Source: Eucommia ulmoides (Eukaryota > Streptophyta > Magnoliopsida > Garryales > Eucommiaceae). Taken from it: a stretch of DNA of 64,000 nucleotides. Below, in pieces: positions 1-11,283 of the stretch (the first letter of the stretch is position 1; each line of letters starts with the position of its first letter). A model generated the notes under the pieces. It made no database searches, had not been told where the DNA came from, and saw nothing but the letters and a program-made list of their open reading frames with translations. A program made the position numbers and the translations under genes. The DNA lies in contig CM028327.1 of NCBI GenBank assembly GCA_016647705.1, positions 6,023,726-6,087,725 of the forward strand, written 5' to 3'.

Positions 1-700
1 TGTTTTTTGGAATCTTGGACATCCTATTTTGAATGGCCATATTCGAAAAAAGGAGAATTTTGGCAAATTTCCAGGCGCCATATGGCCATCGTACATTGGT
101 TCTACAGGGGCATGTTATGCCCTTGATATTGTTTTTGTTGGTAGGCTTGTTGTTGTCTACTTGTGTGGGGCTTTTCACCGTAAGGTGTGTATAACATCGG
201 CTGCAACAGTATTGTTCAGACTGGTTTTAGCAAAGTTCAGCCTTGGAGGATGACATGTTTATCGCTGATCAAGGGGTCTAAATATGTAGTAGTTGTTGCT
301 GGTTTCGACAGAGAGGTAACTGAGAGTCCAACCCAGCAACGACGTTAACCTTTTTCCTAAGTGCAACGGTGTCAGTCTCTTTCAAGTTGAGGGTTGTTGC
401 TTATTTTGAGTATAATGTTCGGCTTCTGACCGAATTCATAGTCAGGGTGTAAGTGTGTGTGTTTCAATTTTTGCGTCTGAGCGTTGGTGTGATTATTTTA
501 GCCAGCCACCAATTGTATAATTGTGGCTCAACCAAGTGTGTTTGTATTAGGTTATTTGTGTGTTGTCCTAGGTGTATGTGGGGTCTTGCATCCTACATCT
601 TTAATTGTTAGTGTGTAGTAAGGGAGACCCTTCCCCTTATTTAATATATATATATATATATATAAAAAAAAAATTCTTGCTTATCAAAAAAAAATCTAAA
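1..700 (+). other. Unclassified, possibly 3' end of a retroposed sequence
   Basis: This stretch is less AT-rich than its surroundings and ends in a TA run (641-663) followed by two A-rich runs, the second after CTTATC. That resembles the 3' tail of a plant L1-type LINE or a retroposed transcript. A 74-codon open frame at 29-253 has no family resemblance I recognise. No reverse-transcriptase motif is visible, so the LINE idea is a guess and the open frame is not called a gene. Confidence 0.25.
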
Positions 701-2135
701 ATAACAATTTTAATTCTCAAAATTGCACATTATATGAATAGAAAGTAAAAACTAGGTTGATTGTGGGAGACAACTTAGAGCTAAATATATAGGGGCAAAC
801 CTCAAACTAGAACTAGTTCTAGCCAACTAGTGCATTATTTATGTTCCAAATTGGTGAACCATTCATCTAGTGCTTTCTAAAATATAGAGTGTTTGTGAGA
901 GTTCGATTACTTGTTTTGCTCACTGGAGTTTTTAGTTTGGATTGCTAGTACAAAAATATCAATATTGTTGCGCCTTATGAGATAGGCGCTTATTCAACTA
1001 TTAGCGCCAATATTGGAGAACGAAAATTCTTTAAGGGCATAGATCAAACTTTAGCCTCGATCTATTTCTTCTATTTGTTGTTTTGGTAATTTGTAACTGA
1101 TGACCCTTGAATATTGGGATCAAAATAATTAGTAAAATGTCACTAAGATGCTCAACTCCTCGTGAAGAATGTACCTGAAAGAATTCTTATATCGAGGGTT
1201 TGGATCCCATCGAAGAATTTCCGCGTGAGAGTAAGTATTAGAGGTATGTATAACTTCTAATTTGAATGTATAGAGATGTTGGACTTATCTCTACCCCTCC
1301 ACGCTTTGGGTATTTAGAGATTCTCCCTTGGCCAAAAAAAGTGGAAAGAGAGCACTTGATAACGGATGTAACCAACCCGTTGGGAGGACATATCCTTAGC
1401 ATGAGATCATAGGTGAGCAACGTAGCTCTCTAACGAACAACCCAATCGGACTGAAACCCTAAACTCAAATCTTCATGTGTCTGATCTGTCCTTGATCCAT
1501 GGGTCAATCTTAATCTCGGGTTCAACCCTTTCGTGACCCAATCACAAGGCTAAAGAACATATTACCCCTCATCCTCTATTTTTTTTTTTTTTATATTTCA
1601 CTTGCTTAATTAATAACAAATATTGTATCTATTTATTTGTCACTATTCTTCGTTTTATTTATCTAATCTTTGAATTAATTAAGGATTTAATTTATAATTT
1701 TAGTAATTCCCACCAACAAAAAATAATTGGAGGTTAGACCATCTATATCTCTCGCCCATCTTTTTCATTGCAACAAAAGTTTTTTAACTAACATCACAAT
1801 GAATTTTTATTATAACAAAAAATAAAAAATATTGTAGTAATCTTTTGTTGTAGTATAATCACTTTTCAATTACTATATTTTTGACATAATTCTTGGAGGA
1901 TTACATAGACTGAAAATTTAAATTTATGAACTATTAAACCAAAAAAAAACCTCCAAAGAATTTTGATAACAAAATTAGAATATTAAGTCAAAGACTTATT
2001 GTTTAAAAAAAAAAAAAAGGAAAAAAAAGGGCCAATTTATATAGCATCAAATTAGATGGGATAGAAGAAAATTAACTTGTATAAAGTTATAGAATTAATT
2101 ATTTTTTTTACCCCTTCTACTTGATGTTATTTTAT
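701..2135. other. Intergenic DNA, nothing recognised
   Basis: The part from about 770 to 1560 is of moderate GC and could be an old repeat relic, but it has no terminal repeats or coding motif I recognise. The rest is AT-rich with homopolymer runs. No gene, RNA or transposon end is evident. Confidence 0.5.
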
Positions 2136-2880
2136 TTTAGTAGAAATTACATTTTAAACCCTTTAGGTATAGACACTTTTCTAGTTGGTCCCTTTCCGTT
2201 TGAGCGTTTCATTTTAAACCCTCTATGTATCAACACGTTTTTAATCGGTCATTCCGTAAAAAAATTTGTTAAAACTAATAGAATAGAAAGACAAAACCGT
2301 TATTTTACATATTTTCTATTTTTTAATGATTTTTCCCTTTTTTTTCCTCCCCTACATTTCTCAATTCTCTCTCCTCCCTCCCTCTCTCTCTCTCTTTCTA
2401 TTCCTCTTTCCCTCCTCTTCTCTCCCTCCCTCCCTCCCTCCCTCCCTCTCCCCGCCGACCCGAATAGGGGGTGGTAACACCCCCTTCAACAAGGGGTGTT
2501 TTCACCCACCCCCCGAAACAAGGAGGTGTATCACCCCCTGTTGCATGGGGGTGGTTTTACCCCATAACAGGGGATGGTTCTGGCCAGCGGGAAGAAGGAG
2601 CGAGAGAGAGGAATAGAGAGAAAGAGGGGAAAAGAGGAAGAGAGAGAGAGAGGAAAGGAAGAAGAGAGAGAGAGATGGGTCAAAGAAAAAAATATTAAAA
2701 AATCAAATAATATAAAATGACGATTTTGCCCTCACAATTCTATTAGTTTAGACGATTTTTTTGACAGAAGGACCAATTAAAAACGTGTTGATACATAGAG
2801 GGTTTAAAATGAAACGCTCAAACGAAAATGGACCAACTAGAAAAATGTTAATACCTGAAGGATTTAAAATGTAATTTTCC
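2136..2880. mobile_element. Foldback (long terminal inverted repeat) element with pyrimidine/purine arms
   Basis: The outer 170 bases at each side are inverted copies: the left begins GAAATTACATTTTAAACCC and the right ends with its near complement. Inside them, a CT-rich arm (about 2335-2455) pairs with a GA-rich arm (about 2590-2680). The centre (2460-2590) is C/G-rich and contains several small CCCC/GGGG hairpins. The element therefore folds into one long stem. The flanks are both T/A-rich (TTATTTTATT appears on each side) and could be a 9-10 bp duplication, as in Mutator-like elements, but the low complexity makes this weak. The open frames through it are products of the CT/GA tracts. Confidence 0.75.
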
Positions 2881-4733
2881 CTTTATTTTATTCCTCTACT
2901 GTAGAAATATATATTTCATTCCTTTTTATTCTTGACAAAAGGAAAAATTTAGTATTATGTTAAAAAAAATATAAAATAAAATAAATTTACTTCATTTTTG
3001 AAATTTCAATTTAATATTAAAGGCAAAAAAAGGGAGGAATTGGCGTTCTCCCTCGCTAGTTTTTTTTTTATTTTCTTTTTTAATGAAGGATAAATTTTTT
3101 TATTCATGTAAATTTGGGATGAATAATTTAATTTCACCTATTTTTCAGAATTTCTTGTTAAGTTGAAATGAAAAATATAATTTTTTAAAGTAGAGAGAAT
3201 AAAATAAAATAAGATAAAAAAAAATACAAGGGAACAAAAGAATTAATTGAAAATTAGGACATATCACTAAATGATTGGTCACATTTCTAAGACAAATTCT
3301 ACATGGGTTTGTGGTGGGCTTGTAGATGTACTCAAAGGAGCAAAGAAACATTAAAAAGTACAAATTATTTCAAAAATGATTATAGTGGTCTTAGTCTCTT
3401 CGTGCTTGACTTATACTGGACTAAATCTAACAAGTGATAAATATTTGACTTAACACATATTATTTATCACTCATTTGATTTTTCTCGACATAAGCCAAGC
3501 ACAAAAAAAGTCAAACAAATGGTCCAGACTTATAATTCGATCAAACAAATTAGGCGAATTAGGAAAATTTGTACATGACCATTTTTTTTTACCTTCCCCC
3601 AATCGAATCTGACTGAATCAGGTAAGCCCTTATCATTTTTTTTTAATAATTATACAAACAAAACCACTAAGCGCCCGTTTGACAAAACTAAATTTTTTTT
3701 AAGTGCTTAATTTTAAGTTCTTTAATTATGAGTCGTGAATTTGTTAAGTTAAAAATTTATTAACTATGTTTCTTTTAAGGAAAAATTGGAGAAAATCCTA
3801 CTTTTGTCATTAAAATTAAAATGGTTTACTACTTATAAACCCATATTAAGAAAACACCACTCATATATTTATTATTTAAACTAAACCAAACTATATATTC
3901 TCTCACTACATCAATTGCAACATAATAAATGGGGAGATGTAAATGTTATTACCCAGTAACAATGTCAACATCAACATAATAAATGAGAGATATAAATGTT
4001 AATGTACAATAAATAATTACCACATACCAATTTAATTTTTTTTCTAAACTTAAATAATTACATGGGTATAAGAATAAATTAATAATGGGCCTTGGGGCCC
4101 ATGATAAGATACCCTTCATTTAATATTCTTATGGTAATGATTTTGTATTCTTTCAATTCCTTTTTTTATATAAAAAAAAATCCTCTATTTCTTTTTCTCT
4201 TCAAAGAATTCTTTCCATTTTTTAATTAATAATTTTTTCGTAGAGAGTGTATTTTGTTCCGCCGATAACATTTAATTTGGTTGATTTTAAAAATATTTTT
4301 CAAAAATTGATTTTTTATAAATTTTAACCGAAATCTAAATCATAAAGCGGAGATCCAAATCCAATTTGGTATATTGGAGCTTTAAATTTATAATTTAAAA
4401 CTTTAGGGACTAAATTGAAAATTAAAATAATAAAGCTCCAAGGTTTTAAGTTAACGTTTAAAAAAAATCAATTAAGTCTAAATTGACCCAATTAGTGGTC
4501 CTAAATCATGATTAGGCCATTTTAAAAGTCGATTGAAATATTTTTTTAATTTGAAGTTAAAAATTCAAAATGTTAAATTAAGGCCATAAGGTTCTAAATT
4601 GATATTTTGGAAGTTCAATTAAGTTCAAATGAGGTCCAATGGAAGTGCTATAGTCTTAAGTAGGTCCATTCATAGACCAATTAAAATAAATTTTCAATTA
4701 AAAAAGTTTAAGGACTTAATTGAAATTTTAGAT
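2881..4733. other. AT-rich intergenic DNA with a Tourist-like left end
   Basis: Mostly A/T-rich sequence without genes. At 3668-3690, TAA followed by GCGCCCGTTTGACAAAAC resembles the left end of the Tourist-like elements seen elsewhere here, with the same following text (AAGTGCTTAATTTTAAG). No matching right end was found, so it is a solo end or a decayed copy. Confidence 0.45.
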
Positions 4734-5678
4734 TAAGAGCATATTTGATAACCACATAATTTTTAAGTGTTGAAACTTTAAGTGCTTAATTTTAAGTATT
4801 GAAAATATCATAAGGTTTTGATAAAATTAAATTTTAAGTTCTAAAAATTTAAGTATTAATTTTTTTTTGTTTGATATGTACGAAATTTGGATGCTAAAAA
4901 ATGTTTAATTTATATAACTATTATTGAATTAAAAGAATTTTATTTTGTGTTATGTTTTATATTTTTTGGTTTTGTTTTGTATTTTTTCTATTTTATTTTT
5001 ATTTTTTGAATTTTTATTGTTTTGGTTTTAATTTACTATTTTGTCTTTTGTTTATTATTTTATTGCTTGTGATTTCTTTTCTTTTTTTTTTTCTTATTAT
5101 TTTATGTTTCCTATGTTTTTTCTTTTCTTTTATATATATATTTTTTAATTTTTGGGTTCTAATTTTATTTTATTTTATTGTTTCATTTTTTATTCTTTAT
5201 TTTTCTTTCTTATTTTTTACCTTCTAATTGTGCTTTTAATTTATTTTCTTTTTTATATTTTTTATTATTATTTTTTCTTTCTATTTTTGCTTCTTTTAAT
5301 CAAAATAGAAAAATAAAATATTTAAAAATAATGAAAAATAAACAAAGTGAAAAAAATCAATCTGAATATGAAAATTTTAAAATTTAATATTGGAAAAAAA
5401 TAAAAACTAAAGAAAACTAAAAGATAAAAAAATAAAGCTAAGAAAATAATATTTTATAATATTGATCTTAATAAAAATAAATTCATAAAAAAAAAAAAAT
5501 AACATTAGTTCAATTGACTAAAAAAATCTAACAACAATTTTAACATTCCTATTAATAAATAAAAAGGGATCTCCAAACTACCTAAATAATGGATCATCGC
5601 AAAGCCCAGAGCTTCATTGAAATGCGCCCATAAAATTAAGTGAAAGGTGCTTTGTTGAATTTTTTACTTAAATTTGAC
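4734..5678. repeat. Decayed Tourist-like end plus T-rich/A-rich asymmetric block
   Basis: TTA then AGAGCATATTTGATAACC at the left edge resembles a Tourist-like terminal repeat, followed by AAGTGCTTAATTTTAAG motifs. From about 4935 to 5300 the plus strand is overwhelmingly T. From about 5300 to 5480 it switches to overwhelmingly A, which would allow a weak foldback. No convincing right terminus is visible. The open frames of 69 and 91 codons here are Phe/Leu-rich artefacts of the T tract. Confidence 0.4.
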
Positions 5679-5681
5679 TTA

Positions 5682-7053
5682 AGACATGTTTGATAATCCA
5701 ATTAAGTGTTTAAAACTAATTATATTAAGTACTTAAATTAATTAAATTTATTTTATAAATATAATTAGTATCACTTAATTAATTAAGTTGACTTAAAATT
5801 TTGGGCAAAACTTCATTTAAAATTTCAACCAAAGACCCCTTTACTTATTTCATTTTGCTGAATAAGGTTAGTTTTTTTCCTCTTAAAAAACATTGTGTTC
5901 AAACCATTTTGCCCTTGAATTTTTTGGATTTCTCGTTTGAGCATCTCTCAATTCTCTATTCAACGAAGAGAAAAGAGAGAAACGAGAAGGGAAGAGCGCG
6001 GCTGTGTTTGAGAGAGAAATGAGACTGGTTCGTGGCGGTGTGTGCTGGTTCAAGGTGAGGCGATTTGCTTTTGCAATTTGTACGCTTCAATTTTTTTCGG
6101 TTGTTAACTGAACTCTCGATTTGTGCGGTATTTGCTTCTTCAACTCTTGATTTTTCGTTTCTTTCGTTCTTCTGAAAATCTAAAGTATCTTCTAAAATCA
6201 AAACTGAACTTGTTGTTGGATTGTTGTTGCTAATCTAAATTGAAGGCATATATTCTAATTTTATTCTAATTTGTTAATTTCACTTCTATTTTTGCTAAAA
6301 CTGAACTTATTCTTGGATTGTTGTTGCTAATTTAGTTCTGAACTTATTCTTAGATTGTTGCTAATTTCGTTTTAAACTGAAGTTCAGTTCAGAACGAAAT
6401 TAGCAACAACAATCTAAGAAGAAATTTAGTTTCAGCAAAAATAGAAGTGAAATTAGCAAATTAGATCAAAATTAGCATATATGACTTCAATTCAAATTAG
6501 CAACAACAATCCAACAAGAAGTTCAATTCAGATTTTTGAAGATACTTCAGATTTTCAGAGGAACGAAAGAAATGAAAAATCGAGAGTTGAAGAAAATACC
6601 GCACAAATCGAGTGTTCAGTTAACAACCGAAAAAAATTGCAGCATACAAATTGCAAATGCGAATCGCTTCGCCTCGCCTCCCCTCGAACCAGCACACAAC
6701 GCCACGAGCCAGTCTCTTTTCTCTCTCACACATAGCAACGCTCTTTCCTTCTCGCTTTTCTCTTTTCTCTTCGTTGAATAGAGAATTGAGAGATGCTCAA
6801 AGGAAAAATCCTAAAAATTCAAGGGCAAAATGGTCTAAACACAATGTTTTTTAAGAGAAAAAAAACATTACCTTATTCAGCAAAATGAAATAAGTAAAAG
6901 GCCTTTGACTGAAATTTTAAAAGAAGTTTTGCCTAAAATTTTAAGTCAACTTAATTAATTAAGTGATACTAATTGTATTTATCAAACAAATTTAATTAAT
7001 TAAATATTTCATATAATCAGTTTTAAGCACTTAATTGGATTATCAAACATTCC
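5682..7053. mobile_element. 1.37 kb hairpin Tourist-like (PIF/Harbinger-type) MITE
   Basis: The two halves are inverted copies of each other from the ends (ACATGTTTGATAATCC left, GGATTATCAAACAT right) to a centre near 6380, giving arms of nearly 700 bases. TTA lies directly outside each end (5679-5681 and 7054-7056), as expected for PIF/Harbinger insertions. Removing the element and one TTA leaves a perfect 26-base palindrome as the target. No transposase is encoded, so it would be non-autonomous. A transcript through it would be double-stranded and could feed small-RNA pathways (inference). Confidence 0.8.
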
Positions 7054-7056
7054 TTA

Positions 7057-8410
7057 AGTCAAATTTAATTAAAAGAAAATATAAATTTCTGCAACGAAAA
7101 CGGAAAAGGAAGAAATAGTAAAAAATAGCAAAATTATCCAATCTCATTTGTGACTGTCGGGTTGGTCAACCTTTCCCCCTTTGAAAATCTTTTAAAATCA
7201 TTCTTAATAATTCTAAATAGTTTTCAATAAAAAACGCAAGATTTTTTTGGCAAAAGAAATGCAATGCTTTTGTTAAATCCTTTGTTTAAATAGCAGCTAA
7301 CACTACAGAAAACATCAACATCGACTCCAGTAAGGAAGGGCTTGACTAAGTAATATATTCTCTATTTCTTTGAATTACTCGATCTTATTGACTATTCAAA
7401 TCACTCTTTTCTTTATTCGTTCGAGAAAGCTCATTCGGGATGCTTTAATCCTTGTGGAAGATCAAGTTGGTGAGCCGTGTTATAGGAAACCTTCCTGTAC
7501 GATTCAGAGAGCACTAAATTCGACTGAGAGGTTCACCACCACATCATTGCATAATCGTGCTCCACTTCGGTGAACTCATGTAGTTTTGACGTGCCCAGAT
7601 GCCAGAGGCGAATCCGTTCACGGTTGAATGATGTCATGGATGATGTCACATGTAATCTCATGGACAAGGTAAGGATTTATATGAGGTAAGGATGATATAA
7701 AGGTGATGGAATAATAATTATACTTGAACTCCACCCTAATGTTAATTAATTTCAATATAATCAATTAAATGTTTATTGAAATGTAATTAAATTATAAAAT
7801 TTTATTTTTTGCATCTAAAATTTTAATGGAACTTTAATGGAACTCCAATAGTTCAATTAACTTTTTATGGGAACAAACTGACTTTTAAAACTTAATTATT
7901 TTTTAATATTGGATTTAATTGAATTATTTACGGAATATATGAACTCAAAAAATTCTAATTTTCAATCTGAAAAGTTGTTTAGAATGATTTATTTCTCTCT
8001 TTTGTTCAAAATTCAAAAATTACTTCTTGAAAAACTGATTTTCAATCAATTTTTTTTTTTCCAAAATCACCAAAAGATTTCTCAATCAAGCACAAGTTCA
8101 AATTTTTTTTTTTTTTTTTTTTTTGGGATGCCATGCAGAAATGGGCAAGTAACAGGACAAAATGCAATTTCTACTTTGACTTTTTGGATAGACGGGGAAC
8201 TAGGGCATGATAATTTCTTTCACCAAATCATTTGAAATCTTTTTACTAATAAATTTTTATTTTTATTTATTGATATTCACCTCTAGAATATATTCTAAAT
8301 TCAAGTCATGTATATTTTTTTTAATTGTAAAATCATTTATTTCAAATCCTTCAATTCAAAGTAAACAATTTTAAATTGATAATATGACATGTCTTGCTTT
8401 CCACCATCAA
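7057..8410. other. Intergenic DNA, nothing recognised
   Basis: The part from 7370 to 7680 is of more balanced composition and might be a remnant of an old unique or repeated sequence, but the 67-codon frame there matches no family I know. The rest is AT-rich with poly-T runs at 8051-8060 and 8107-8124. Confidence 0.45.
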
Positions 8411-8544
8411 TTCTGATAATGTGAATAAAATCATAGTTAATCTCAAGCCGTTAATCAACCACTATACTTGGATGTTAAAATTTTATTCCAAAATATTTCA
8501 TATCTTTAGATTTTTTTAAGAAAAATAGAACTTTATAGATATAA
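8411..8544 (+). repeat. Left part of a duplicated host segment (copy 1)
   Basis: About 130 bases here are clearly homologous to 11284-11425; both contain ATCATAGT.AATC, TTAATCAAC.ACTATACTT and GATGTTAAA.TTTTATTCCAAAAT, and both lead into AGAACTTTATAG. Copy 1 is interrupted directly after this by the LTR insertion and resumes on its far side at 10832. Copy 2 is unoccupied and serves as an empty-site reference. Confidence 0.8.
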
Positions 8545-8926
8545 TGACACAACCCTGCCTATTGTTGAGAGCACAGTCTTTTCATGATCTTATCTCTTTT
8601 TGCTATTTGGTTATGGGTTTGTTATTTTAATTGGTTTGTATTGTTAGTTGTTTGTTACTTTGTTAGTTTGGTTTGTTGGGTTGTTTGGTAGGTGAAGTTA
8701 TATATATAGCTCTTGATTAAAGGAAGGGGGATAAGCAATGAATAGATGTTTTCTCTTCAAATTCTCTTTCTTCTTCTGAATTCTTCTCCATTCCTCCTCT
8801 CTAATTCTCTGTATTTTCCTCTTCTTCTTCTTCTTCTTTAATCTTCTTCTATTTTGGAGCCGGCACTCGCTCGAAGAGTATTTATCAACACTAACCGTGT
8901 TTGTGCAGACGGGTTGGTGTATCATT
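8545..8926 (+). repeat. LTR, inverted extra copy
   Basis: Begins TGACAC and ends GTATCA. It is followed by TTAGTGCTTTCATTGAG, the same primer-site text as follows the 5' LTR of the main unit. It is related to the two minus-strand LTRs over most of its length (for example GTTGAGAGCACAG, GATCTTATCTC, GGAAGGGGGATAAGCAATGAAT) and is longer than both. Confidence 0.8.
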
Positions 8927-8951
8927 AGTGCTTTCATTGAGAATACCAATG

Positions 8952-9259
8952 ACACACCATAGATCAAGAAAAATACTATTCGAGCGAGTGCTAGCTCCAA
9001 ATACTAGAATAAGAATAAGAATTGAGAGAAGAAATCAAAGGAGAAAAAGAATTGGAAGAGAAAATTATATTCATTGCTTATCCCCCTTCCTTTAATCAAG
9101 AACTACATATATAGCTTCACCTACCAAACAACCCATTAAACCAAAGTAACAAACAACTAACAATGCAAACCAATTAAAATAACAAACCCACAACCAGATA
9201 ACAACAAGAGATAAGACCATGAAAATGTTGTGCTCTCAACAATGGGCATGGTCGTATCA
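8952..9259 (-). repeat. 3' LTR of the formin-carrying element
   Basis: Read on the minus strand it begins TGATACGACC directly after a purine tract (GGGGGAA, 9260-9266) and ends GTGTGTCA. It matches 10539-10831 closely, with a block of about 25 bases present here and absent there. Confidence 0.8.
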
Positions 9260-9468
9260 TTCCCCCAGTCTTGAAATACCACCTTGTCCTCAAGGTGTAG
9301 ATCGGGGTAGGCCCAACACAGAAAAAAGACCTAAGATTTAGGTGTCTTTTGGGTAAAAACTTGTGACAATGCACGCGATAATGGTAAGCCCGTGATAAAA
9401 TCCATGGTGATCCCCAAAACCTTCAATTTCTTAACACGTTCAACGTCAAGAAAACAAGATTGTGGAAA

Positions 9469-10515
9469 TCAGAAATAGCATAAGAACTTGTTTGTGTGCA
9501 TGTGATTCATCCTCGAATCAGCAAACTCTTCAAATGAATCAACAACCTGTCTTCCCAGGTATTTGTTTATGTGATCAATGTCTAAAACCCCACTGAATTC
9601 AGAGTCAACTTTGGAGCTTAGAATAATGAAAACATGGCTAAGAACAGCTGCGAAGAACATGTGTCTCTCTAAGCAAATCAAGTGGGTCGACATTTGCCCT
9701 GAAGTGCAAATTGCAAACAAGTACTTGTGTGATCTTGATTTCCACTTAATTGTTCTTCTCTCCGATGAGATCTTATCAACTTTCCGGCACCTATACAAGC
9801 TATTGAAATCAACAACATACGGATCTGAAGTATTATCAGCTAAATCTAACAAATTACCAGATCCATGGGAAGACAACAGAGCTTGAGGAGAATTGATTTT
9901 CGGATTAATTCGACTCAACATTCCGAGAATAAAACAAGTGGGTTTCCCATTAGTGCCCTTCACGTCCACAAGCTTCAGCAGTGTGTCGAGCTTGAATGCA
10001 TGGGCGACACCATGGTTCGTTCCAACATTCATGCGATTCCCCGTTTTGACCATTGTTTCGAGAAGTTGCAGGAACATTCTGCTATTTTTCAGCTCTCTAC
10101 AGGTAGTTATGGCAGTCACAAAATCTACCTGGTCTAGAACATAGCTTTGTTTCGGCATTTCATCGAACAGTTGAGGTACACAAACCGAAACTACCCCTTC
10201 AGTTATTACACACTCAACATGAACAACTTCTTCAACGAGTTCTTCATAATCTGACCCTTCTTGAGCAGCCGTGACTTTGTTATTCAAGTCTTCAAAAGCC
10301 GGTTGAACATCTGCTACTGTAGTCATCTCGGTAAATTTGGAGAGGTTACCTTGATAGTTGGCAACTCCAAACAAAGGGCCTTGCAATCTATGGATCTGAA
10401 TTTGGGATCTTAAAATCTTGGTCTGAGCCTGGATATGAGCTTGGATAGCAATGGTCCGATCCTCGAATTGAACCTGGATTGATTTCAGAATCGCGAGCAC
10501 CTCGGATTGCGCCAT
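9469..10515 (-). CDS. Chimeric retroelement ORF: gag-like N-terminus plus captured formin FH2 fragment
   Basis: A 348-codon open frame whose ATG lies 24 bases after the 5' LTR, where a gag start would be. Residues 1-50 ([17 protein letters not shown], then Gln-rich helix) look like the coiled start of a Ty3/gypsy gag. Residues about 132-193 are unmistakably formin FH2: [26 protein letters not shown] and [18 protein letters not shown]. In plant formins this part of FH2 helps build the actin-nucleating dimer; a fragment of about 62 residues cannot nucleate actin by itself. Residues 50-130 and 200-348 match nothing I recognise. The likeliest origin is capture of host mRNA by the retroelement. 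Whether it is expressed is unknown; it may simply be a recent enough fossil that the frame stays open. Confidence 0.7.
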   Translation of the reverse strand: MAQSEVLAILKSIQVQFEDRTIAIQAHIQAQTKILRSQIQIHRLQGPLFGVANYQGNLSKFTEMTTVADVQPAFEDLNNKVTAAQEGSDYEELVEEVVHVECVITEGVVSVCVPQLFDEMPKQSYVLDQVDFVTAITTCRELKNSRMFLQLLETMVKTGNRMNVGTNHGVAHAFKLDTLLKLVDVKGTNGKPTCFILGMLSRINPKINSPQALLSSHGSGNLLDLADNTSDPYVVDFNSLYRCRKVDKISSERRTIKWKSRSHKYLFAICTSGQMSTHLICLERHMFFAAVLSHVFIILSSKVDSEFSGVLDIDHINKYLGRQVVDSFEEFADSRMNHMHTNKFLCYF

Positions 10516-10538
10516 GGCAAGAATAATGAAAGCACCAA

Positions 10539-10831
10539 TGATACACCCTAGATCAAGAAAAACACTCTTCGAGCGAGTGTCAGCTCCTAATACAAGAATA
10601 AGAATAAGAATTGAGAGAAGAAATCAAAGGAAAAGAATAATTGGAACAGAAAATTCTATTCATTGCTTATCCCCCTTCCTTCACCTATCAAACAACCCAA
10701 CAAACCAAACTAACATAGTAACAAACAACTAACAATACAAATCAATTAAAATAACAAACCCATAACCAAATAGCAACAAGAGATAAGACCATGAAAAGGC
10801 TGTACTCTCAACAATAGGCATGGTCGTATCA
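10539..10831 (-). repeat. 5' LTR of the formin-carrying element
   Basis: On the minus strand it begins TGATACGACCATGCC and ends GTGTATCA, so the tips form a TGATAC/GTATCA inverted pair. The primer-binding text TTGGTGCTTTCATT follows immediately. Its outer flank, TATAG, matches TATAA on the far side of the composite at four of five bases. Confidence 0.8.
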
Positions 10832-11283
10832 TATAGATAACGGTACAAATCCCATTCTACTACGTTAGAATAATTGAGAGGTAAAATATTATAAGAATAT
10901 GGAGTAATTGTATTGATATATGAGAAAAGTATATTTATAGAGATATATATAGAGTCTATCTATAAGAAATGACTAGAGTCATCCTAGTAGGGTTAGAGTT
11001 TGGGTTTAATTTTCCTAATAAGAGTAGGATTTAACATAACGCGTCAAGTCCCATATGCATATTTTAACATACTAAATGTACAAAACTCACAAAACAAAGG
11101 AAATATCAAAAACTTTAACAATCCTAAATCTAACACTTTAGTTTCTGTTGCCAAGAGCTCACAATATTTACTTTACTTTAGATTTTCTTCTGTTGCACTT
11201 GAACTTGACGAAATCTGTTCCATTACTTCGCTATCTCTATAATCCGGAAGCACGATTATCAATTTATAATACGATGATTATAG
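10832..11283 (+). repeat. Right part of duplicated host segment, copy 1
   Basis: Sequence resumes here after the LTR insertion (GATAACGGTACAAATCCC, compare GACATAAAAGTGCAAACCCC at 11431). Further on, CAAAACTCACAAAACAAAGGAAA parallels 11469-11490 of copy 2. No gene is evident; the 80-codon frame at 11000-11242 is not recognised. Confidence 0.55.

Larger units (their letters stand above)
8545..10831 (-). mobile_element. Ty3/gypsy-type LTR insertion with an extra inverted LTR and captured formin DNA
   Basis: Three related LTRs are present: one on the plus strand (8545-8926), and two on the minus strand (8952-9259 and 10539-10831). On the minus strand the order is LTR, primer site TGGTGCTTTCATT, a long open frame, a short integrase remnant (ITMDFITGLP, about 9381-9412), a purine tract ACTGGGGGAA, and LTR. 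The extra plus-strand LTR abuts this head-to-head, with 25 bases between. Flanks are TATAA and TATAG, and the unoccupied paralogue at 11412-11440 fits a single insertion of the whole unit. Most gag-pol is missing, so the element is non-autonomous. The two same-strand LTRs look about 90% alike by eye, suggesting an insertion several million years old. Confidence 0.85.

Noticed and set aside
7370-7680. Possible exon or gene fragment in a balanced-composition patch
   Set aside because: Frames are short and without family resemblance; no splice or promoter context supports it.
9578-10144. Plus-strand frames of 83-102 codons opposite the formin-containing frame
   Set aside because: They are antisense shadows of the minus-strand frame that carries the FH2 match.
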